NCBI GenBank assembly: GCA_019415335.1
Contig: DXKH01000134.1
Coordinates: forward strand, 1-42,046
DNA length: 42,046 nucleotides
Reading direction: 5' to 3'
DNA from: Citrobacter sp.
Lineage (GTDB): Bacteria; Pseudomonadota; Gammaproteobacteria; Enterobacterales; Enterobacteriaceae
The notes beneath the pieces are model-generated. The model was not told the origin of the DNA, did no database searches, and saw nothing but the letters and a program-made list of their open reading frames with translations. Below are positions 35,492-42,046 of the stretch, in pieces. The translations under genes and the position numbers were made by a program. The first letter of the stretch is position 1, and each line of letters begins with the position of its first letter.

Positions 35492-36487
35492 ATGGAGCTG
35501 CTCTGCCCTGCCGGAAATCTCCCGGCGCTTAAGGCGGCCATCGAAAACGGCGCTGATGCTGTTTATATCGGGCTAAAAGATGATACCAACGCCCGCCACT
35601 TCGCCGGCCTTAACTTTACCGAGAAGAAATTGCAGGAAGCGGTGAGTTTTGTCCATCAACACCGCCGCAAATTGCACATCGCCATTAACACCTTTGCGCA
35701 TCCGGATGGTTATGCCCGCTGGCAGCGCGCGGTGGATATGGCCGCGCAACTGGGTGCGGATGCGCTGATCCTTGCCGATCTCGCGATGCTTGAGTATGCC
35801 GCAGTTCGTTACCCACATATTGAGCGCCATGTCTCTGTTCAGGCTTCAGCAACCAATGAAGAAGCAATCAACTTTTATCATCGCAATTTTGATGTTTCTC
35901 GCGTCGTCCTGCCACGCGTGCTCTCGATTCATCAGGTGAAACAGCTTGCCCGCGTGACGCCGGTGCCGCTGGAAGTTTTTGCTTTCGGCAGTCTATGCAT
36001 TATGGCGGAAGGCCGCTGTTACCTCTCATCCTGGTTGACCGGCGAATCTCCCAATACGGTAGGTGCCTGTTCCCCTGCCCGCTTTGTCCGCTGGGAGCAG
36101 ACGCCGCAGGGGCTGGAATCTCGCCTGAATGAAGTGTTGATCGACCGCTATCAGGATGGGGAAAACGCCGGTTATCCGACGCTGTGTAAAGGTCGCTATC
36201 TGGTTGATGGCGAGCGTTACCATGCACTGGAAGAACCAACCAGCCTGAACACGCTGGAACTGCTGCCGGAACTGCTGGCGGCGAATATTGCCTCGGTGAA
36301 AATCGAAGGTCGTCAGCGCAGCCCGGCTTATGTCAGCCAGGTCGCGAAAGTGTGGCGTCAGGCGATCGACCGCTGCATGGCCGACCCGCAGAACTATGCG
36401 CCGCAGGCAGCCTGGATGGAGACGCTCGGCGCGATGTCCGAAGGCACTCAGACGACGCTTGGCGCGTATCACCGTAAATGGCAGTGA
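35492..36487 (+). CDS. ubiU: O2-independent ubiquinone hydroxylation protein, U32 family
   Basis: With UbiV it forms a heterodimer that hydroxylates ubiquinone precursors without oxygen, using prephenate as oxygen donor. The 331-aa protein belongs to peptidase family U32. The four iron-sulfur ligands known from E. coli are all present: Cys169 and Cys176 (SLCIMAEGRC), Cys193 (VGACSPARF) and Cys232 (YPTLCKGRY). MELLCPAGNLPALKAAIENG is the family N-terminus. Its 3' end is 8 bp before ubiV. Confidence 0.97.
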   Translation: MELLCPAGNLPALKAAIENGADAVYIGLKDDTNARHFAGLNFTEKKLQEAVSFVHQHRRKLHIAINTFAHPDGYARWQRAVDMAAQLGADALILADLAMLEYAAVRYPHIERHVSVQASATNEEAINFYHRNFDVSRVVLPRVLSIHQVKQLARVTPVPLEVFAFGSLCIMAEGRCYLSSWLTGESPNTVGACSPARFVRWEQTPQGLESRLNEVLIDRYQDGENAGYPTLCKGRYLVDGERYHALEEPTSLNTLELLPELLAANIASVKIEGRQRSPAYVSQVAKVWRQAIDRCMADPQNYAPQAAWMETLGAMSEGTQTTLGAYHRKWQ

Positions 36488-36495
36488 GAAAAGCA

Positions 36496-37374
36496 ATGAA
36501 ATATTCCTTAGGGCCGGTGCTTTACTACTGGCCGAAAGAGACGCTGGAAGACTTCTATCAGCAGGCCGCCGCCAGCAGCGCGGATGTTATCTATCTCGGC
36601 GAAGCGGTGTGCAGCAAGCGCCGCGCCACGAAAGTTGGCGACTGGTTGGATATGGCGAAATCACTCGCCGGTAGCGGCAAACAGGTGGTGCTTTCAACGC
36701 TGGCGCTGGTGCAGGCCTCTTCTGAGCTGAATGAGCTGAAGCGCTATGTCGAAAATGGCGACTTTCTGCTGGAGGCCAGCGATCTTGGCGTGGTGAATAT
36801 GTGCGCTGACCGCAAACTCCCGTTCGTCGCCGGACACGCCCTGAACTGCTATAACGCGGTCACGCTGCGCCTGCTGCTCAAACACGGGATGGTGCGCTGG
36901 TGCATGCCGGTAGAACTGTCCCGCGACTGGCTGGTGAACCTGCTCAATCAGTGTGATGAATTGGGGATTCGCGACCAGTTTGAAGTGGAAGTCCTGAGCT
37001 ACGGGCATCTGCCGCTGGCTTACTCTGCCCGCTGCTTTACTGCTCGCTCGGAAGACCGGCCGAAAGATGAATGCGAAACCTGCTGCATCAAATACCCGAA
37101 TGGCCGCGACGTGCTCTCCCAGGAGAATCAACAGGTGTTCGTCCTCAATGGCATTCAGACCATGAGCGGCTATATCTACAACCTCGGCAACGAACTGACG
37201 TCAATGCAGGGACTGGTGGATATCGTGCGTCTGTCACCGTTGGGAACCGAAACATTCGCAATGCTCGACGCCTTTCGCGCCAACGAAACGGGATGCGCCC
37301 CGCTGCCACTCACCGCGCGCAGCGACTGCAATGGCTACTGGAAACGCCTGGCCGGTCTGGAATTGCAGGCCTGA
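36496..37374 (+). CDS. ubiV: O2-independent ubiquinone hydroxylation protein, U32 family
   Basis: Partner of UbiU in anaerobic ubiquinone synthesis. The 292-aa protein carries the [4Fe-4S] ligands Cys39 (GEAVCSKRRA), Cys180 (YSARCFTAR) and Cys193/Cys197 (DECETCCIKYP), as in E. coli. The start MKYSLGPVLYYWP at 36496 gives the known length; an earlier ATG at 36478 adds only MAVRKA and overlaps ubiU. The two genes form an operon. Confidence 0.97.
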   Translation: MKYSLGPVLYYWPKETLEDFYQQAAASSADVIYLGEAVCSKRRATKVGDWLDMAKSLAGSGKQVVLSTLALVQASSELNELKRYVENGDFLLEASDLGVVNMCADRKLPFVAGHALNCYNAVTLRLLLKHGMVRWCMPVELSRDWLVNLLNQCDELGIRDQFEVEVLSYGHLPLAYSARCFTARSEDRPKDECETCCIKYPNGRDVLSQENQQVFVLNGIQTMSGYIYNLGNELTSMQGLVDIVRLSPLGTETFAMLDAFRANETGCAPLPLTARSDCNGYWKRLAGLELQA

Positions 37375-37382
37375 TGCCTCTC

Positions 37383-37452
37383 TGCCGGATGGCGGCATAA
37401 CAGCCTTATCCGGCCTACTCCAGGCCTGATAAGCGTAGCACCATCAGGCATT
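37383..37452. repeat. REP pair (BIME), ubiV-yhbW gap
   Basis: GCCGGATGGCGGC to TATCCGGCCTAC (37384-37418) and the inverted unit GGCCTGATAAGCG to CATCAGGCAT (37423-37451). It could act as transcript-end stabiliser for ubiUV. Confidence 0.88.
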
Positions 37453-37551
37453 TTCTGTCCGCCACGCGCTTTATAAAGCTCACTTTGTTAACTATGGTTA
37501 TCATTTTTTAATGCACTATTAAAAAATATGCCGATGACAAAGTGAGCCGTT

Positions 37552-38559
37552 ATGACTGACAAAACCATTCCTTTCTCGGTGCTGGATCTGGCACCGATTC
37601 CTGACGGATCCTCAGCAAAAGAGGCGTTCTCGCACTCGCTGGATCTCGCCCGCCTCGCGGAAAAACGAGGCTATCACCGCTACTGGCTGGCGGAACACCA
37701 CAACATGACCGGTATCGCCAGCGCGGCAACCTCTGTGTTAATCGGCTATCTGGCTGCGAATACCCAGACGTTGCATCTCGGTTCCGGCGGCGTCATGCTT
37801 CCCAATCACTCACCGCTGGTGATCGCCGAACAGTTCGGTACGCTGAATACGCTCTATCCTGGACGCATTGATCTCGGCTTAGGCCGCGCGCCGGGCAGCG
37901 ATCAGCCCACGATGCGGGCACTGCGTCGTCATATGGGCGGTGATATCGATAACTTCCCTCGCGACGTCGCTGAGCTGGTGGACTGGTTTGATGCGCGCGA
38001 TCCCAATCCGCAGGTACGCCCGGTGCCAGGCTACGGCGAGAAGATCCCGGTCTGGCTGTTAGGCTCCAGCCTCTATAGCGCGCAGTTAGCCGCACAGCTT
38101 GGCCTGCCGTTCGCTTTTGCCTCCCACTTCGCGCCAGATATGTTGTTCCAGGCGTTGCATCTGTACCGCGCGCAGTTCCGGCCGTCAGCACGACTGGAAA
38201 AACCGTACGCGATGGTGTGCATCAATATTATTGCCGCCGACAGTAACCGTGATGCGGAGTACCTGTTCACCTCAATGCAGCAGGCTTTCGTCAAGTTGCG
38301 TCGTGGTGAAACGGGCCAACTCCCGGCACCGATTCAAAATATGGATCAGTTCTGGTCGCCATCAGAGCAGTACGGTGTACAGCAGGCGCTGAGCATGTCG
38401 CTAGTGGGCGATAAAACAAAAGTACGCCACGGCCTGGAGTCAATTCTGCGTGAAACCCAGGCAGACGAAATCATGGTTAACGGGCAGATTTTTGATCATC
38501 AGGCACGTCTGCACTCGTTTGATCTGGCGATGGATGTGATAGAGGAGCTGGTGGGGTAG
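37552..38559 (+). CDS. yhbW: luciferase-like flavin monooxygenase family protein
   Basis: A 335-aa TIM-barrel protein of the bacterial luciferase-like superfamily, as E. coli YhbW. Typical blocks are [19 protein letters not shown] at the N-terminus, [20 protein letters not shown] (about residues 41-60), [20 protein letters not shown] and [20 protein letters not shown] (phosphate/flavin region). The substrate is unknown. It stands alone between two BIMEs, 176 bp after ubiV. Confidence 0.95.
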   Translation: MTDKTIPFSVLDLAPIPDGSSAKEAFSHSLDLARLAEKRGYHRYWLAEHHNMTGIASAATSVLIGYLAANTQTLHLGSGGVMLPNHSPLVIAEQFGTLNTLYPGRIDLGLGRAPGSDQPTMRALRRHMGGDIDNFPRDVAELVDWFDARDPNPQVRPVPGYGEKIPVWLLGSSLYSAQLAAQLGLPFAFASHFAPDMLFQALHLYRAQFRPSARLEKPYAMVCINIIAADSNRDAEYLFTSMQQAFVKLRRGETGQLPAPIQNMDQFWSPSEQYGVQQALSMSLVGDKTKVRHGLESILRETQADEIMVNGQIFDHQARLHSFDLAMDVIEELVG

Positions 38560-38566
38560 TTTTTTT

Positions 38567-38640
38567 GCCGGATAGCGGCTTCACCTTATCCGGCCTACTC
38601 AATTCCTGTAGGCCCGGTAAGCGTAGCGCTACCGGGCATT
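38567..38640. repeat. REP pair (BIME) between convergent yhbW and mtr
   Basis: GCCGGATAGCGGC to TATCCGGCCTAC (38567-38597) and the inverted unit TAGGCCCGGTAAGCG to ACCGGGCATT (38609-38640). It sits in the convergent gap and may separate the two transcripts. Confidence 0.88.
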
Positions 38641-38644
38641 TTGG

Positions 38645-39889
38645 TTACTGATACACAGGCAATAAATTAAAGCTCGACAGGATGTGTACCAGCGCGTTAC
38701 CGACACCGAAAACCAGAATCAGGACAATCATCGGCTTACCACCCCAGACGCGGAATTTCGGGCTACCAAAGCGCTGACGTGATTTGCGTGCCAGCAGTGC
38801 CGGCACAATCGCGGCCCAGATAGTCGCCGCCAGTCCTGCGTAGCCGATGGCATACAGGAATCCGTTCGGCCACAGCAACCCACCGACAATCGGTGGTACA
38901 AAGGTGAGCAGCGCCGTTTTGAAGCGCCCCAGCGCCGAATCGTCAAAGCCAAACAGATCGGCCAGATAGTCAAACAGTCCCAGCGTCACACCGAGGAACG
39001 AACTCGCTACCGCAAAGTTGGAGAACACCACCAGCAACAGGTCCAGACTGCGACTGTTCAGCACGCCGCTTAGCGCCTGCACCAATACATCAATATTGCC
39101 GCCCTTCTGCGCGATACCGATAAACTCTGGACGCGGAATGTTCCCCATCGTCCCCAGCAACCAGACGGAGTACAGCACCAGTGCCAGCAACGTGCCATAA
39201 ACCAGACACTTCACAATGGTGCGAGGGTCTTTGCCATAGTATTTCATCAGGCTCGGGACGTTACCGTGATAGCCAAACGACGCCAGACAGAAGGGCAGTG
39301 TCATCAGCAGGTACGGCGTATAAGAGGCGTGACTTTCCGCGACGTTAAACAGCGTTGCTGGCGTGACGTGTCCGAGCAGACTGCCGAAGGTCAGGAAGAA
39401 AGTAATGACCTTCGCCCCCAGCACGATTGCCGTCATGCGACTCACCGCTTTGGTACTCAGCCACACCACAAACGCCACCAGCAGGGCAAAGCCAAAGCCT
39501 GCCGCACGCGCGGGAACATTCAGCGACATTTCGCTGAAGGTATGGTGCAGAATCGAACCACTCGCCGAAATATAGGCGTAGGTCAGGATATAAAGCACGA
39601 AGGCAATAGAGATACCGTTGACCACGTTCCAGCCTTTGCCCAGCAGGTCTTTGGTGATGGTGTCAAAGCTTGAGCCAATCCGGTAGTTGAGGTTTGCTTC
39701 GAGGATCATCAGACCGGAATGCAGCATGCAGAACCAGGTAAAGACCAGCGCCGCCATTGACCAGAAAAACCACGCACCGGACATGACCACCGGCAGAGAG
39801 AACATCCCTGCGCCGATAATGGTGCCGCCGATGATCACCACGCCGCCGAGCAGCGAAGGTGATGTCTGGGTGGTGGTTAGTGTTGCCAT
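38645..39889 (-). CDS. mtr: high-affinity tryptophan permease
   Basis: Proton-driven tryptophan (and indole) importer of the hydroxy/aromatic amino acid permease family. It is 414 aa, as in E. coli Mtr. Eleven hydrophobic segments are visible. The family N-terminus [20 protein letters not shown] (about residues 15-34) is diagnostic, with [20 protein letters not shown] and [19 protein letters not shown] further on. A TrpR-operator-like palindrome lies just upstream. It is encoded downstream of deaD on the same strand but separated by a terminator. Confidence 0.97.
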   Translation of the reverse strand: MATLTTTQTSPSLLGGVVIIGGTIIGAGMFSLPVVMSGAWFFWSMAALVFTWFCMLHSGLMILEANLNYRIGSSFDTITKDLLGKGWNVVNGISIAFVLYILTYAYISASGSILHHTFSEMSLNVPARAAGFGFALLVAFVVWLSTKAVSRMTAIVLGAKVITFFLTFGSLLGHVTPATLFNVAESHASYTPYLLMTLPFCLASFGYHGNVPSLMKYYGKDPRTIVKCLVYGTLLALVLYSVWLLGTMGNIPRPEFIGIAQKGGNIDVLVQALSGVLNSRSLDLLLVVFSNFAVASSFLGVTLGLFDYLADLFGFDDSALGRFKTALLTFVPPIVGGLLWPNGFLYAIGYAGLAATIWAAIVPALLARKSRQRFGSPKFRVWGGKPMIVLILVFGVGNALVHILSSFNLLPVYQ

Positions 39890-39942
39890 TTAGCGATTTC
39901 TCCAGCGAATAATATTGTGACCGCATTTTAATGTGCTGCACC

Positions 39943-39960
39943 GTACCAGTACAATAGTAC
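39943..39960 (-). promoter_or_regulatory. TrpR operator upstream of mtr
   Basis: On the minus strand GTACTATTGTACTGGTAC resembles the trp operator core GTACTAGTTAACTAGTAC (both outer GTACTA/GTAC arms kept). Within it TTGTAC is a candidate -35, followed after 18 bp by TAAAAT as -10, so bound TrpR would block RNA polymerase. mtr is a known TrpR/TyrR target in E. coli; I could not place TyrR boxes. Confidence 0.7.
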
Positions 39961-39969
39961 AAATGAAAT

Positions 39970-39999
39970 AAAAAAAGCCCCGATAATTTTACCGGGGCT
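39970..39999 (-). terminator. deaD rho-independent terminator
   Basis: On the minus strand AGCCCCG-GTAAAATTAT-CGGGGCT, a 7-bp stem, is followed by TTTTTTA. It starts 34 nt after the deaD stop. Confidence 0.88.
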
Positions 40000-40032
40000 G
40001 TATCTATTTCTTTACGTCAGTCAGCAAGAAGT

Positions 40033-41925
40033 TTACGCGTCACGACGACGGCTGGAGCCTTCTTCACGACGTGGGGCACGGCTACCTTCGCGACGTTCGC
40101 CGCTGAAACGACGACCATCACCACGACCGCCTTCACGACGCTCACCGCCGAAACCACGACCGCCTTCACGACGCTCGCCACCGAAGCTACGACCACCGCC
40201 ACGACGTTCAGTGTGCGGCTGTGCATCGCCCAGCAGCTGCATGTTCATCGGCTTATTCAGGATGCGAGTGCGCGTAAAGTGCTGCAGTACTTCACCCGGC
40301 ATACCTTTCGGCAGTTCGATAGTGGAGTGCGAAGCGAACAGCTTGATGTTACCAATGTAGCGGCTGCTGATGTCGCCTTCGTTTGCAATCGCGCCAACGA
40401 TATGACGAACTTCAACACCATCATCACGGCCCACTTCAATGCGGTACAGCTGCATATCGCCAACGTCACGACGTTCACGACGCGGACGGTCTTCACCACC
40501 ACGTTCCGGACGGTCGCCACGCGGGCCACGATCGTTACGATCACGCGGACCACGATCGTCACGGTCGCGGAATTCACGCTTCGGACGCATCGGCGCATCT
40601 GGCGGCAGAATCAGCGGACGTTCGCCCTGAGCCATCTTCAGCAGAGCGGCAGCCAGAGTTTCGATATCCAGTTCTTCGTCTTCCGCCGTCGGCTGCAGTT
40701 TCGCCAGCAGCGCACGGTACTGATCCAGATCGCTGCTTTCCAATTGCTGCTGTACTTTAGCCGCAAATTTTTCCAGACGACGTTTACCCAGCAGTTCTGC
40801 GTTCGGCAATTCAACTTCCGGAATGGTCAGTTTCATCGTGCGTTCAATGTTACGCAGCAGACGACGCTCGCGGTTCTCAACGAACAGCAGCGCACGGCCT
40901 GCGCGACCCGCACGACCGGTACGGCCGATACGGTGAACGTAAGACTCGGAATCCATTGGGATATCGTAGTTTACGACCAGGCTGATACGCTCAACGTCCA
41001 GGCCACGGGCCGCAACGTCGGTTGCAATCAGGATGTCCAGACGACCGTCTTTCAGACGTTCAAGAGTCTGCTCACGCAGCGCCTGGTTCATGTCACCGTT
41101 CAGCGCGGCGCTGTTATAGCCGCTACGCTCCAGCGCTTCAGCCACTTCCAGAGTCGCATTTTTGGTACGAACGAAGATAATCGCCGCATCAAAATCTTCC
41201 GCTTCCAGGAAACGCACCAGCGCTTCGTTCTTACGCATGCCCCAGACAGTCCAGTAGCTCTGGCTGATGTCCGGACGGGTGGTGACGCTGGACTGGATGC
41301 GCACTTCCTGCGGCTCTTTCATGAAGCGGCGGGTAATGCGACGAATCGCTTCCGGCATGGTGGCAGAGAACAGAGCGGTCTGATGACCTTCCGGGATCTG
41401 CGCCATGATGGTTTCAACGTCTTCGATGAAGCCCATACGCAGCATTTCATCGGCTTCGTCCAGTACCAGACCGCTCAGACGAGACAGGTCCAGGGTACCG
41501 CGTTTTAAGTGATCAAGCAGACGACCCGGCGTACCGACGACGATCTGCGGCCCTTGACGCAGGGCGCGTAACTGCACGTCATAACGCTGGCCGCCGTACA
41601 GGGCAACCACGTTCACGCCGCGCATGTGTTTAGAGAAATCCGTCATGGCTTCGGCTACCTGAACCGCCAGTTCGCGGGTCGGTGCCAGCACCAGAATCTG
41701 AGGTGCCTTCAGCTCAGGATCAAGATTGTTGAGCAGCGGTAAAGAGAACGCTGCCGTTTTGCCGCTACCGGTCTGGGCCATACCCAGAACATCGCGACCG
41801 CCCAGCAGATGTGGAATGCACTCTGCCTGGATTGGAGATGGTTTTTCGTAACCCAGATCGTTAAGGGCTTCAAGGATAGGAGCCTTCAGGCCCAGATCTG
41901 CAAATGTGGTTTCGAATTCAGCCAT
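40033..41925 (-). CDS. deaD: cold-shock DEAD-box RNA helicase
   Basis: ATP-dependent RNA helicase (CsdA) acting in 50S ribosome assembly, mRNA unwinding and the cold-adapted degradosome. It is 630 aa. Helicase motifs in order are Q motif with [19 protein letters not shown], Walker [24 protein letters not shown] box [16 protein letters not shown], and the C-terminal [15 protein letters not shown] and [16 protein letters not shown] dimerisation segment and a DbpA-like RNA-binding domain (about 480-555) follow. The tail is a run of Arg/Gly-rich [14 protein letters not shown] repeats. The ATG at 41925 matches E. coli. yrbN overlaps the start. Confidence 0.97.
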
Positions 41926-41998
41926 GTAGTACGTGTGCCTCAAAATTAATGGCGGCCAGTCTACATAACTCATCATGAAATTGATCAGCAATTTTCAT
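41918..41998 (-). CDS. yrbN: small protein YrbN overlapping the deaD start
   Basis: A 26-codon gene immediately upstream of deaD. Its product begins [17 protein letters not shown] and ends NFEAHVLHG, almost the same as the experimentally detected E. coli YrbN. Its stop TGA (41920-41918) overlaps the deaD start (ATGGCTGA, 8 nt shared), so translation of the two is probably coupled. The function is unknown; it may act mainly as a leader controlling deaD. The upstream ribosome site is at the edge of the window and is not strong. Confidence 0.85.
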
Positions 41999-42046
41999 TG
42001 AAAAGTGTGAACCGGCTCAAAGTAGGTGTATTAACGAACAACAACG

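Noticed and set aside
40033..40210. Tandem-looking repeats of about 30 bp that might be taken for a repeat array or CRISPR
   Set aside because: They encode the Arg/Gly-rich [10 protein letters not shown] tail of DeaD in frame, with no spacers and no cas genes nearby.
40213..41508. 431-codon open frame opposite deaD
   Set aside because: Antisense shadow of a strongly conserved gene; composition rich in His, Gln, Arg and Thr, with no family match.

Overview
The window is enterobacterial chromosome. Gene order and protein sequences are close to Escherichia coli, but they fit a Citrobacter-type relative better than E. coli K-12. The rnpB-gar, aga and rsmI-to-deaD blocks are in their usual order. 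The aga cluster is complete, whereas K-12 carries a deletion. The K-12 prlF-yhaV toxin-antitoxin pair between garD and agaR is absent, and a sugar-uptake operon sits there instead. I cannot fix the species from the sequence alone.

Layout. 1-179: 5' part of the RNase P RNA gene (minus strand, cut by the window edge). 212-6461: galactarate catabolism, garP-garL-garR-garK (minus) divergent from garD (plus). 6818-13361: an operon of six genes on the plus strand encoding a CUT1-type ABC sugar importer (binding protein, two permeases, ATPase), a cysteine-rich Gfo/Idh/MocA-family oxidoreductase and a NagK-like ROK sugar kinase. 13401-14171: a convergent DeoR-family regulator. 14482-26193: the N-acetylgalactosamine/galactosamine (aga) locus: agaR (minus), then kbaZ-agaV-agaW-agaE-agaF-agaA and agaS-kbaY-agaB-agaC-agaD-agaI (plus). 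26243-32838: rsmI, lpoA, yraN, diaA, dolP, yraQ, yraR. 32967-38559: yhbO, yhbP, yhbQ, yhbS, the anaerobic ubiquinone genes ubiT/ubiU/ubiV, and yhbW. 38645-41998: mtr, deaD and the 26-codon yrbN overlapping the deaD start.

How the genes work together. GarD dehydrates galactarate imported by GarP. GarL splits the product into pyruvate and tartronate semialdehyde, GarR reduces the latter to glycerate and GarK phosphorylates it. In the aga locus two mannose-family PTS permeases share the EIIA AgaF and deliver GalNAc-6-P and GalN-6-P. AgaA deacetylates, AgaS deaminates/isomerises to tagatose-6-P and, after a kinase encoded elsewhere, KbaY/KbaZ cleave tagatose-1,6-bisphosphate. AgaR-type operators (repeated TTTCRTTTY units) stand at both aga promoter regions.

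The most interesting part is the 6.5-kb ABC/oxidoreductase/ROK-kinase operon. Its kinase resembles N-acetylglucosamine kinase. It has no recognisable classical glycosidase, so the oxidoreductase is the only candidate for acting on a glycoside. A TTTTGATAAAA-centred motif is shared by its promoter and by the promoter of the adjacent DeoR regulator. I infer a PTS-independent entry route for an amino-sugar or amino-sugar glycoside that could feed the neighbouring aga pathway; the substrate is unproven. A second notable item is an ERIC element with a long internal insertion, lying exactly at the kbaY stop codon.
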